A program made the translations under genes and the position numbers. Positions 17,250 to 25,855 of a DNA stretch of 64,000 nucleotides are shown in pieces. The notes below the pieces were generated by a model. It made no database searches, had not been told where the DNA came from, and was given only the letters and a program-made list of their open reading frames with translations. Positions within the stretch are counted from its first letter, which is position 1; each line of letters starts with the position of its first letter. This DNA comes from Streptomyces marispadix (GTDB taxonomy: Bacteria; Actinomycetota; Actinomycetes; Streptomycetales; Streptomycetaceae): positions 6,438,001 through 6,502,000 of the forward strand of contig NZ_JAKWJU010000002.1 in NCBI RefSeq assembly GCF_022524345.1, written 5' to 3'.

Positions 17250-17953
17250 GCGCACCCGCGCCGCCCTGGTGTACGGAACGGGACCCCTACGCCGACGCGT
17301 TGCGTTCCGGGCGCGGGCCGCTGTTCCTGCGGCGTACCGACGGATGGCTGCTGCCGCTGGAGGTGGAGCGCTGGTGCGCGGGCGCCGACGAGGCCGACAT
17401 GAGCGTGCTGCGGCGTTGCAGCGGCGCCGTACTGGACATCGGCTGCGGTCCCGGGCGGCTGGTGGCCGCGCTGGCAGCGCTGGGCGTGCCCGCGCTGGGC
17501 GTCGACACCTCTCCGGCGGCGATCGCCCGTACACGCGGAGCGGGCGGCGCGGCCTTGCAGCGGTCGGTGTTCGATCCGCTTCCTGGCGAGGGCCGCTGGC
17601 AGAGCGCCCTGCTGCTGGACGGCAACGTCGGCATCGGCGGCGATCCGTCGAAGCTGCTGGCCCGGATACGTGAACTGCTGGCGCCCGACGGGCTGTTGTA
17701 CGTCGAGGCCGCGCCCGCGGAGGTGGAGGAGCGTACGGAGGTGCGCCTTGACGACGGTACGGGCGGGCGGGGGCCCGCGTTCCTCTGGGCGAGGCTCGGC
17801 CGCGGCGCGCTGAGGGAACGGGCGGTCGGTGCGGGCTGGCACGTGAGCGAGGAATGGCGGTGCGGCGAGCGGCCGTTCATGGCTCTCGGGCCCAGCGCCG
17901 GCCCCGGTCATTCCGGTACGGGAGCCCCTGGCGGTGCCGGCACGCACGGCTGA
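17246..17953 (+). CDS. Class I SAM-dependent methyltransferase
   Basis: 235 aa from GTG 17246, overlapping the previous stop by 4 nt (GTGA). Motif I is VLDIGCGPGRLVAAL, motif II GVDTSPAAIA, and LLAPDGLLYVEA is the post-motif block. The N-terminal WCTERDPYADALRSG and PLEVERW are typical of methyltransferases in this GT2-DUF2064 operon. The C-terminus is a low-complexity Gly/Ser/Pro tail. Substrate unknown, presumably the product of the neighbouring transferases. Confidence 0.87.
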   Translation: MSAPAPPWCTERDPYADALRSGRGPLFLRRTDGWLLPLEVERWCAGADEADMSVLRRCSGAVLDIGCGPGRLVAALAALGVPALGVDTSPAAIARTRGAGGAALQRSVFDPLPGEGRWQSALLLDGNVGIGGDPSKLLARIRELLAPDGLLYVEAAPAEVEERTEVRLDDGTGGRGPAFLWARLGRGALRERAVGAGWHVSEEWRCGERPFMALGPSAGPGHSGTGAPGGAGTHG

Positions 17954-18061
17954 CGGCGACGAGGCGACAGAGGACGAACACCCCCGGCGCTTACGGTCGT
18001 TGACCCCGCACGGCCGCAACTGGCCGCACGGCCCGGGACATCCACGCATCCACGCCCCCGC

Positions 18062-19579
18062 TCACCAGCCCGTGATCAGCAGATGGTTCACCGTGAGCGC
18101 GAGCGCCGCCTGCGCCGCCAGCCACCACCGTCCGGCCGGCTCGGGGAGCAACGCCGTAGCAGGCAGCAGCCACAGCGTGAAGGGCAGCCAGATGCGTTCC
18201 GTCTCGCCCTTGCTCATGCCCGAGAGGTCCGCGGCCAGCAGACAGCACACGCCTCCCGCGACGAGCAGCAGCAGGGCACCGCGTTCCGGTGCGACCCGGG
18301 CGACTCCCCTGGAGACGCAGGCAGTCGCCCGCCGCAGCGACGCGACGACCGCGGGCCCGGCGACGGCGGTTTGCGCCGCGAGGTTCGCCCATACGAAATA
18401 GCCGTACGGACGGACCCGCGCGGCACCCTGGTAGTAGCGCTCGACAAGAGTGGACCAGCCCTCCCACCACCAGAAGCCGGACGCGGTGAACCACACGAAC
18501 CAGGGCGCCATCCCGCACAGCACCAGCAGGACCAGCGGGACCAGCGGCACCGGTCGCATAGGCCGCTCAAGTCGCTTCTGCGGCAAGGGCGTTGAGCCCG
18601 GCGCCTGCGTCTTCGCTCCCGAATTGCCACGACCCTGTGTCCGTGCCGCCGCCAGTACCGCCAGCGCGAGGAATCCCGTCAGCACCAGCCCGTACGACAG
18701 ATAGCAGACCAGCCCGAACAGCAGCCCCGAACCGAGCGCGGCCTTCGCCGGTGCCCGCACGCTGCCGGTCGCGGCCAGCGCGAGCAGCGCCGACGCCCAT
18801 GCGGCGACCGCCGTGAAATAGCCGTCCGCGGAGACCGCCGTCCACACCGCGGACGGAGCGAGCAGCGCGTAGGGCACGAATCCGCGAGCCAGGCTCTCCG
18901 ACGCCAGGGAACGTACGGTCACCAGCAGCGCGGCCACCGCCGAGGACCCCACCGTGATCACGAAGACGGAGGCCCACACGCCGCCTCCGAGACCCGCGCG
19001 GTCGAGCCCTACGAAAGTCAGCAGCGCCGCGGGCGGGTGACCGGCCACATGCGGCGGCCAGTTGTCCGGGGCGTCCAGGAGGATGCGGGCGGTGAAGCCG
19101 CGCAGCGTGTCACCGATGCCGTGCACGTCGCCGACGGATTGCAGGTACTCGTAGCCGGTGGTCAGACGTGTGGCGACTCCCCGGTGCCAGCCGTCGACGA
19201 GCGTCAGCGACCAGTTCCACGCCATAGCGCCCGCCCACGACGCGAACAGCAGGGCACGCCAGCGGAGCGTGCGCGCCAGGCGCGGCCCGTAGGCGATCAC
19301 CAGCACGGCGACCGCGGGCGCGGCCACGCTGCCGGGTCCCAAGTGCGGTTCCCAGTACGCGTACAGAGGCGGCCAGCGCAGTCGCAGCGTGTTCTGGCTG
19401 TCGGCGTAGTCGCGCCCGATGAGTGCCGCCGTCGTGAACAGCGCCATGGCGCCGAGCACCACGGCCAGATCAAGGGCGAGGCGACGGCGGTCCGTCGGCC
19501 TTGAGGAGGGACCGCTGACGGTCCGGGGGAGAGGCCCGTCGCCGCTGTCCGTCCCGGGCCGGTCGGTCGATGTACTCAC
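18062..19579 (-). CDS. Polytopic membrane protein, GT-C glycosyltransferase-like
   Basis: 505 aa with about ten or eleven transmembrane helices. The first external loop after helix 1 contains RDYADSQNTLRLRWPP; a large extracellular region holds GDVHGIGDTLRGFTARILLDAP, NWPPHVAGHPP and a His-Pro pair. This layout matches polyprenyl-phosphate-sugar-dependent GT-C enzymes, but the classical DD/ED metal motif is not obvious, so the activity is inferred. It converges on the GT2-DUF2064-methyltransferase operon and probably acts in the same envelope glycan process. An 11-residue polar linker around residue 325 (AKTQAPGSTPL) separates two membrane blocks. Confidence 0.75.
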   Translation of the reverse strand: MSTSTDRPGTDSGDGPLPRTVSGPSSRPTDRRRLALDLAVVLGAMALFTTAALIGRDYADSQNTLRLRWPPLYAYWEPHLGPGSVAAPAVAVLVIAYGPRLARTLRWRALLFASWAGAMAWNWSLTLVDGWHRGVATRLTTGYEYLQSVGDVHGIGDTLRGFTARILLDAPDNWPPHVAGHPPAALLTFVGLDRAGLGGGVWASVFVITVGSSAVAALLVTVRSLASESLARGFVPYALLAPSAVWTAVSADGYFTAVAAWASALLALAATGSVRAPAKAALGSGLLFGLVCYLSYGLVLTGFLALAVLAAARTQGRGNSGAKTQAPGSTPLPQKRLERPMRPVPLVPLVLLVLCGMAPWFVWFTASGFWWWEGWSTLVERYYQGAARVRPYGYFVWANLAAQTAVAGPAVVASLRRATACVSRGVARVAPERGALLLLVAGGVCCLLAADLSGMSKGETERIWLPFTLWLLPATALLPEPAGRWWLAAQAALALTVNHLLITGW

Positions 19580-19642
19580 CCGCTCACCGTAGGGCGCTGA
19601 CCGGCGCCCCAGTGGGCACGCGGCGGGGATGTCACCGTGCCG

Positions 19643-20551
19643 TCAGATCGGCGGCCTGACGGCGTCACGCAGCGCAGCCGTCACGGCGGCCACCGCCGGA
19701 TCGCGTGCCGCGCCCGCACGTGCCGCGACGGAGATCCTTCGCGTAAGCCGCAGTCCGGCAACTTCGCACAGCGGTACGTCAGTCGACAGCGGCTCGGCGA
19801 CCAGCCTGGGCACGAGGGAGACACCCAGTCCCGCCTCCACGAGCGACATGATGACGGTGAAGTCGTCGCTGGCGTAGTCGAGCCGGGGCTCGAACCCGGC
19901 CTGCTGGCAGGCGCGTTCGAGCACGGTCCGCAGGGCGTCGTCGCTGCGCGGGGCGATCCAGGGCTCGTCCGCGAGATCCGCAAGCGCGAGCGGGGAGTCG
20001 CCGAGCCGTTCGTGACCCGGGGGCAGCGCGGCCATCAGCGGTTCCTCCAACAGCCGCTGAAGCAGCACGCCTTCGTCGGGCAGCCTCGGCAGCAGGTTGT
20101 ACTCGTAGACCAGGGCCACGTCGCACGTGTGCTGCCGCAGACCGCGCAGCGACTCCTCCGGTTCACGCTCGTCGAGCTGTACGCGCAGATCGGGATGGGC
20201 AGCGCGGCATGCGGCGATCGCAGGGGCGGCGAGTGCGACGGCGGCGCTGGGGAAGCTGCTGAGCCGCACGGTGCCGCGCACGCCCTCGCGCAGCGCGGAG
20301 ACCTCGGCACGCGCCCGTTCCAGCTCCTCCAGGACCCGCTCGGTGGAGGCGACCAGGACCCGGGCGGCCTCGGTGAGGACCACCCGCCGTCCGTCGCGCA
20401 CGAGCAGCGGAGTGCCCGCTTCCCGTTCCAGCAGCGACAGTTGCTGTGACACCGCGGACGGAGTGAGGGAGCACGCCTGGGCCGTGGCGGCGATCGTCCC
20501 GTAAGCCGCCAGTTCCCTCAGCAGACGCAGCCGTCGCACCTCGTAGAACAT
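19643..20551 (-). CDS. LysR-family transcriptional regulator
   Basis: 302 aa, standard length. The N-terminal winged helix-turn-helix reads LRLLRELAAYGTIAATAQAC with recognition region LTPSAVSQQLSLLEREAG. The effector-binding domain begins around residue 90 (GTVRLSSFPSAAVA). It is divergent from the M24-enolase-methyltransferase operon with 72 bp between the starts, the usual place for a LysR to control its target. The likely inducer is the substrate or product of those enzymes (unknown). Confidence 0.92.
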   Translation of the reverse strand: MFYEVRRLRLLRELAAYGTIAATAQACSLTPSAVSQQLSLLEREAGTPLLVRDGRRVVLTEAARVLVASTERVLEELERARAEVSALREGVRGTVRLSSFPSAAVALAAPAIAACRAAHPDLRVQLDEREPEESLRGLRQHTCDVALVYEYNLLPRLPDEGVLLQRLLEEPLMAALPPGHERLGDSPLALADLADEPWIAPRSDDALRTVLERACQQAGFEPRLDYASDDFTVIMSLVEAGLGVSLVPRLVAEPLSTDVPLCEVAGLRLTRRISVAARAGAARDPAVAAVTAALRDAVRPPI

Positions 20552-20623
20552 GTAGTCACGCTAACGCTCACCATCGGAAATCGTCGCTGGTTGTGCGGGG
20601 TTCGGGACGCTCACACTGGCGCC

Positions 20624-21907
20624 ATGACAGCCGATCTCCTGGCTCCCGACGCCGGTGGTACGGGCGGCGCCGACCGTGCCGCATCCGTATCCGCGACCGC
20701 CTCCGCCGCGGCGCCCGTCCTCGGCGGCGCCGCATCCCCGGTCCCTGCCGCCGAATTCGCGGGCCGCATCGCCGCGTTGCGTGCCGCGATGCGCCGCCGC
20801 GGGCTGGCGGCCCTGGCCCTCGCCAGCCCGGAGAACGTCCACTATCTGCTGGGCCTGGACCACTTGGGCCACTTCGCCTTCACGCTGCTGGTGCTTCCAC
20901 GGAGCGGCCCGCCGGTGCTCGTGGCGCGCCGCATGGAACGCCGCACGCTGCGCGAGCAGGTCCCGCACGTACGCCACGCGCTCTACGGCGACGGCAGCGA
21001 CCCCGCACGCGTCGCCGCGCGTGAGCTGGAACGCCTCTGCCCGGCCGGGAGCACCGTAGGCGTCGAGGAGCAGTCCATGGCGTTCCCGCCCGCCGTGCTG
21101 GCCCGTATCCGCGGCCGCCTTCCCGGGCTGTCCTGGGCGGACTGCTCCGCGCTTCCCGCGAGGCTGCGCCGCGTCAAGTCGCCCGCCGAGGCGGCTCTTG
21201 TACGGAGTGCCGCCGAGGTCTCCGGTGTGGCGATGAGGGCGGCGCTGGACGCCGCCGATGTCGGAGTGAGTGAACGGTACGTCGCAGCGCAGGTCCAGCG
21301 CGCGATGACCGAGGCGGGCGGGCAGCAGCCCGGCTTCGTACCGCTGATCCGCTCCACGAGCAGGCTCGGCCAGGAACACGTCACGTGGCGCGAGCATCGG
21401 ATCGCCCCGGGGGAGGGCCTGTTCGTGGAGCTCTCCGGGTGTGTGCACCGCTACCACGCACCCATGAGCCGCACCGTCTACTGCGCCGACCCGCCGCCGG
21501 ACGCGCATGTGGCGGCGGACGCCGCGTTCGCCGGGCTGGCGGCAGCACGTGCGGCGCTCGTCCCGGGCGCGCTCACGGGCGCGGTGTACGCGGCATGGTC
21601 CCGTGCCGTCGAGGAGGCGACCGGGAGGCGGCCGCGCCGTCACCACTGCGGCTATCTCACCGGCGCCGGGTTCCCGCCGAGCTGGGTCGGCGGCGGGCCG
21701 GTGCTGGGAATCCGCGCGGGAGGGCGTACCCGCGTACGCGCCGGAATGGTCTTCCACCTCATGTCCTGGGTCGAACACCCCGCCGGATACGTCGTGTCGG
21801 ACACCGCGCTCGTCGGCCCGAGCGGCTGCGAACTGCTCACCGGAACGCCCTTCGCCCCGCCCGGACTGCTCGCTCCCGCGGCGTTCCCGGGACCGGCGGA
21901 GCACTGA
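20624..21907 (+). CDS. M24-family hydrolase of the creatinase/ectoine-hydrolase type
   Basis: 427 aa. An Ala-rich lead is followed by a creatinase N-domain (ENVHYLLGLDHLGHFAF near residue 70) and the pita-bread domain from about residue 185 (RRVKSPAEAALVRSAA). Where metallo-aminopeptidases have metal-binding Asp residues, this protein has FVELSGCVHRYHAPMSRT, the pattern of creatinase and DoeA-like amidino/amide hydrolases that work without two metals. It probably hydrolyses a small amide such as a cyclic or N-acyl amino-acid derivative. It is the first gene of an operon with an enolase-superfamily enzyme 82 bp downstream. Confidence 0.82.
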   Translation: MTADLLAPDAGGTGGADRAASVSATASAAAPVLGGAASPVPAAEFAGRIAALRAAMRRRGLAALALASPENVHYLLGLDHLGHFAFTLLVLPRSGPPVLVARRMERRTLREQVPHVRHALYGDGSDPARVAARELERLCPAGSTVGVEEQSMAFPPAVLARIRGRLPGLSWADCSALPARLRRVKSPAEAALVRSAAEVSGVAMRAALDAADVGVSERYVAAQVQRAMTEAGGQQPGFVPLIRSTSRLGQEHVTWREHRIAPGEGLFVELSGCVHRYHAPMSRTVYCADPPPDAHVAADAAFAGLAAARAALVPGALTGAVYAAWSRAVEEATGRRPRRHHCGYLTGAGFPPSWVGGGPVLGIRAGGRTRVRAGMVFHLMSWVEHPAGYVVSDTALVGPSGCELLTGTPFAPPGLLAPAAFPGPAEH

Positions 21908-21989
21908 CGGCGCACCCGCGCGCTGCCCGCCCCGTTCCAGCTCCGTACTCGCACCCGCCCCGCACCGCCCATGTCCCGAGGAGGCCGCC

Positions 21990-23177
21990 ATGCGCATCAC
22001 CCGTGTCCGCGCCACGCCCGTCGCCATCCCCTACCGCACCGACGAGGTCTGGGCGTTCGGGCGCCGTCGCGGCCTGGTCGCCCTGCTCGTCGAGGTCGAC
22101 ACCGACGAGGGACTGACCGGTCTGGGCGAGGCCGCGGCCTATCCGTCGGCGGACGCCGTGCTCGGCGCGCTGCGCGCCATGGAGCCGCTGGTCGTCGGCT
22201 CGGACCCGCTGCGCATCGAGCAACTCGTCCAGCGCATCGACGTCGTGGGCACCTACCACCACACCGGCTCCTCCAGCCCCGCCGCGGCGGCGCTGGAGAC
22301 CGCGTGCTGGGACCTGCTGGGCAAGTCGTGCGGCATGCCCGTGGTGAGTCTCCTGGGCGGCCGGTTCCGCGACCGGGTGGAGTTCTTCCACTACGTCGCG
22401 GCCGGAGACCCGGCCGAGGTGCGCGCGGAGGGGGCACGGGCCGCCGGTGCGGGTGCCCGCGTGTGCTATCTCAAGGTGGGCTCGGACGACTTGGACGCCG
22501 ATCTCGCGAGGCTCGCCGCGCTCCGCGAGGGCGCGGGGGCGGACATGGGCATCCGCGTCGATGCCAACGAGGCGTGGTCGGCGGGCGCGGCCGTACGGGC
22601 AGTGACGGCGATGGAGGAGTACGGGCTGGAACTCGTCGAGCAGCCGGTGTCCGGACGCAACCTGCCCGAGATGGCGTACGTACGCTCCCGCATCCACACT
22701 CCCCTTCTTGCCAACGAGGCGTCGTGGACGCGCTCCGACCAGTTCGCGGTGCTGCGCGAGGGCGCCGCGGACGTCGTCTCCGCCGACCAGCAGATGGACG
22801 GCGGCCTGCTCAACCTCAAACGCTCTGCCGGGATCTGCGCGGCGGCCGGAGTGCCCGTCGTCAAGCACTCCCTCGGCGAACTGGGGGTCGCCGTGGCGGC
22901 AGCCGTGCACGTCATCGCCTCCACCCCCGGCTTCCGCTTCGCGAACCAGGGTTACGGGGCGCTGCTGACCGACGACATCGTGACGGGCGGCTTCGCGGGA
23001 CCGCTGGAGAACTACGACGAAGGCTGCCTCCAAGTGCCGGACGGACCGGGACTCGGAGTGGAGCTGGACCACGAAAAGGTAGGCCGGTACGCCGAGTTGT
23101 ACCGGGAGGCAGGCGACGGCTTCTCCTTCCACGACCCGCTCGCGCTCAGCCGGGCACCCGCGCTCCCCAAGCGGTAG
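21990..23177 (+). CDS. Mandelate racemase/muconate lactonizing enzyme (enolase superfamily)
   Basis: 395 aa from ATG 21990 (GAGGAGGC upstream). The capping domain is the first ~130 residues. In the barrel, the catalytic Lys is in CYLKVGSDD and the metal ligands are in VDANEAW (Asp), VEQPV (Glu) and ANEASW (Glu). A VSADQQMDGG Asp and VVKHSLGEL His lie where mandelate racemase has its Asp-His dyad. The usual first Lys of KxK is Leu here. The enzyme should abstract an alpha proton from a carboxylate, as a racemase, epimerase or dehydratase. With an M24 hydrolase upstream, an amino-acid-like acid is a reasonable substrate guess. Confidence 0.87.
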   Translation: MRITRVRATPVAIPYRTDEVWAFGRRRGLVALLVEVDTDEGLTGLGEAAAYPSADAVLGALRAMEPLVVGSDPLRIEQLVQRIDVVGTYHHTGSSSPAAAALETACWDLLGKSCGMPVVSLLGGRFRDRVEFFHYVAAGDPAEVRAEGARAAGAGARVCYLKVGSDDLDADLARLAALREGAGADMGIRVDANEAWSAGAAVRAVTAMEEYGLELVEQPVSGRNLPEMAYVRSRIHTPLLANEASWTRSDQFAVLREGAADVVSADQQMDGGLLNLKRSAGICAAAGVPVVKHSLGELGVAVAAAVHVIASTPGFRFANQGYGALLTDDIVTGGFAGPLENYDEGCLQVPDGPGLGVELDHEKVGRYAELYREAGDGFSFHDPLALSRAPALPKR

Positions 23178-23297
23178 GCCGCGTACGCGGCGCGGCCCGG
23201 ACTCCCAACGGAGAGAGGTCCCAGGGCGGTTGGGATCATTTCGTCCGTACCGGCCCGCCCCGAACCGCGCGACCGGAACCGACGGAAAGAAGAAAAA

Positions 23298-23354
23298 ATG
23301 CGTCGACAGCGCCCCATCGCACTCGGCACAGTGGCCACCCGTGACGAGCAGTGA
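23298..23354 (+). CDS. Possible 18-codon leader ORF overlapping methyltransferase start
   Basis: ATG 23298 sits directly after an unusually A-rich GGAAAGAAGAAAAA ribosome site, the best Shine-Dalgarno in the gap. It encodes MRRQRPIALGTVATRDEQ and stops at 23352-23354, 11 nt inside the next gene in another frame. It may couple translation to the methyltransferase, or mark a frame error near that gene's start. Confidence 0.3.
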   Translation: MRRQRPIALGTVATRDEQ

Positions 23355-24078
23355 ACTGTGGACCCGTGAAGCCGCCGACCGCTACGACGCCGAGGAGACC
23401 GGGAGTTCCTCGGCCGCAGTGCTCGGACCGGCTCTCGCCTTCCTCGCCGAACTGGCCGGAGACGGCCGGGCACTGGAGTTCGCCGTCGGAACGGGACGCG
23501 TGGCCGTCCCGCTACGGGAGCGTGGCGTGCCGGTAGCGGGCATCGAACTGTCCGAACACATGGCAGCCGTCCTGCGCCGCAAGGTCGACGAGGACACGCT
23601 CCCGGTGACCGTCGGCGACATGGCCACCACCGTGGTCCCCGGCGAATTCACCCTGGTCTATCTCGTCTACAACACCATCACGAACCTGCTCACGCAGGAC
23701 GAGCAGGTCGAGTGCTTCCGCAACGCCGCACGTCATCTGGCACCCGGCGGCCGATTCGTCGTCGAACTGGGCGTGCCGCCACTGCGGTTCCTGCCGCCCG
23801 GCCAGCTCGCGGTGCCGTTCGACGTCTCCGAGCGGCATGCCGCCTTCGACACCTTCGACCTCGTGGAGCAGACGCTCGTCTCGCACCACTTCACCCGTGA
23901 CGACGACGGCCGCTACCGCCGCGACCTCTCACGGCATCGGTACGCCTGGCCGGCGGAGCTCGACCTGATGGCCCGGATCGCCGGACTCGAACTGGAACGA
24001 CGCGTCGCGGAGTGGGACGGGACACCGTTCACTCAGGACTCCACGAAACACATCTCGGTGTGGCGCAAGCCGACTTGA
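23341..24078 (+). CDS. Class I SAM-dependent methyltransferase
   Basis: 245 aa from GTG 23341. The motifs are ALEFAVGTGRVAVPL (motif I), GIELSEHM (motif II), VYLVYNTITNLL, and HLAPGGRFVVELGVP. The C-terminal part has DLSRHRYAWPAELDLMARIAGLE and TKHISVWRKP, typical of small-molecule methyltransferases in Streptomyces. There is no good ribosome site at this GTG; translation may be coupled to the small ORF starting at 23298. It follows the enolase-superfamily gene by 163 bp and may belong to the same pathway. Confidence 0.82.
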   Translation: MTSSELWTREAADRYDAEETGSSSAAVLGPALAFLAELAGDGRALEFAVGTGRVAVPLRERGVPVAGIELSEHMAAVLRRKVDEDTLPVTVGDMATTVVPGEFTLVYLVYNTITNLLTQDEQVECFRNAARHLAPGGRFVVELGVPPLRFLPPGQLAVPFDVSERHAAFDTFDLVEQTLVSHHFTRDDDGRYRRDLSRHRYAWPAELDLMARIAGLELERRVAEWDGTPFTQDSTKHISVWRKPT

Positions 24079-24121
24079 GGCCGGTCAGCGGGCCTGCGCC
24101 GTCAGCGAGCCGTGGAGCCTT

Positions 24122-25579
24122 CTAGGACTCCTCCCGCCGTTCCCCGGCCCCGGACTGTCCATGGCTGCCCGACGCCGCCCGAACCGGCGGCATGAATTCC
24201 CGCACCAGCGTGCGGTGCCACCAGTCGCCGGTCTCCCGCCGCTCCTGGCGGGTCGTGAACCGGTAGCGGTACAGCAACGCCCTTACGTGCCGGGGCGGTT
24301 CACCGGGGAAGGGGTCGTGCCGCAGCAGCCGCAGCGTGTCCCGGTCGCCCTCCAGCAGCCGCGCGACGAACGGCTCGAACCATCCGGCCGCATAGGCGGG
24401 GGAGAGCGCCGCGAACCACATCTGCCAGTCCAGCCGCAGATGGTATGGGGCGAACTGCCGCGGCATACGGCTCACGTCGCCGGGCTTGCCGCGGAACTCG
24501 TACTCCCGCCAGACCGTGTCCTCGCCGGGCTCCTCCTCGTCCGTGCCCTCGACGACGATCTCGTGCCGTACCCGGGTGACGCTGCCGAAGGCTCCGTAAG
24601 TGTTCACCAGATGAAGGGAGTTGAACGACGCGTTCATCTGCTGGCCCCGGCTGATCATGTTGCGTACGGGCCACTGGCTCAGCACCAGTACCAGGGCCGT
24701 CACCGCGCACACCACCACCACGTACCAAAGCGGCGGGTCCGCAACGGGCGGCGGCGCCCCGGCGAAGGCCGAACTGTCCACCGCCGCGAGGGCGATGACG
24801 ATCGTCAGCCAGTTCAGCCAGGAGAAGTTGCCCGACAGCACGAGCCACAACTGGGTGACGATGACGACGGCGGCGGCGTAAGTGGCGACCGGCTGAGGCA
24901 GCAACAGTCCGAAAGGCACGACCAGTTGAGCGACGTGGTTGGCCGCGACCTCCACCCGGTGCAGCGGCTTCGGCAGCCGGTGGAAGAACCAGCTCAGTGG
25001 GCCTGGCATCGGCTGTGTCTCGTGGTGGTAGTCGAGGCACGTCAGTTCGCGCCAGCAGCGGTCGCCACGCCACTTGATCAGTCCCGCCCCGAACTCCAGC
25101 CGGAACGCCAGCCACCGCAGCAGCCACAGCACGAGCACCGGCGGCGCCGTACGCGCGTTGCCGAGGAAGATGGCGAGGAAACCCGCCTCCAGCAGCAGCG
25201 ACTCCCATCCGAAGCTGTACCAGAGCTGACCCACGTTGACGATCGACAGATACGCCAGCCACAGCAGCGCCCACATCGCCATCGACGCCCACAGCGGCAC
25301 GGCGTCGGCCGCGCCCGCCGCGACCGCCGCCGAAAGGGCCGCACCGCCCCAGCTCACACACGAGAACAGCCGGTCGGAGTAGCGCCACTGGAACAGGCTC
25401 GGCGACGCACGGAAGGGCACCCGCCGCACGAACCGCGGCACCGGCGTCAGCCCCCGCGTCCCGATCAGCGCACGGAACTGCGAGGCCGCCGAGAGGAAGG
25501 CGACCAGATAGACGACGGCCAGTGCCCTTTGAAGCACGAGCCGGCTCAGCCAGTAGTCGGAAGCCGCGAACCAGTCCAT
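24122..25579 (-). CDS. Lipase maturation factor (LMF1)-family membrane protein
   Basis: 485 aa from ATG 25579. About seven or eight transmembrane helices run from residue ~15 to 330. The conserved block GDRCWRELTCLDYHHETQ with MPGPLSWFFHRLPKPLHRVE identifies the family. A C-terminal soluble domain carries WREYEFRGKPGDVSRMPRQF and LRLDWQMWFAAL. In animals LMF1 supports lipase folding in the ER; bacterial members are uncharacterised and a role at the membrane in secreted-enzyme maturation is only inference. It converges on the methyltransferase gene, 43 bp apart. Confidence 0.87.
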   Translation of the reverse strand: MDWFAASDYWLSRLVLQRALAVVYLVAFLSAASQFRALIGTRGLTPVPRFVRRVPFRASPSLFQWRYSDRLFSCVSWGGAALSAAVAAGAADAVPLWASMAMWALLWLAYLSIVNVGQLWYSFGWESLLLEAGFLAIFLGNARTAPPVLVLWLLRWLAFRLEFGAGLIKWRGDRCWRELTCLDYHHETQPMPGPLSWFFHRLPKPLHRVEVAANHVAQLVVPFGLLLPQPVATYAAAVVIVTQLWLVLSGNFSWLNWLTIVIALAAVDSSAFAGAPPPVADPPLWYVVVVCAVTALVLVLSQWPVRNMISRGQQMNASFNSLHLVNTYGAFGSVTRVRHEIVVEGTDEEEPGEDTVWREYEFRGKPGDVSRMPRQFAPYHLRLDWQMWFAALSPAYAAGWFEPFVARLLEGDRDTLRLLRHDPFPGEPPRHVRALLYRYRFTTRQERRETGDWWHRTLVREFMPPVRAASGSHGQSGAGERREES

Positions 25580-25855
25580 GGGGCACGGATACCACCGAGT
25601 GCGTGCGTCATGGGCCGGTGACGGCGGTGAGTCGTACGGGCCGCGGAAGCGGCGCTGCCCCGTGCGATGCTGTGGCTTTCCCGGCCGGGGCACCGCGTAC
25701 GCCCAGGCCACCGGGGCGCTCGCAGGCACACGGCGCCGACGGAAGACCGCCGAGTCCGCAGAATCCTGGTGACCCCGAAGACCGAGGGGGCCGCCCGGAT
25801 CGCGCCAGGCCGGGACGCCACTGGACCCTGGCCGCAGTGTTCGCCGAGGAGAGAC

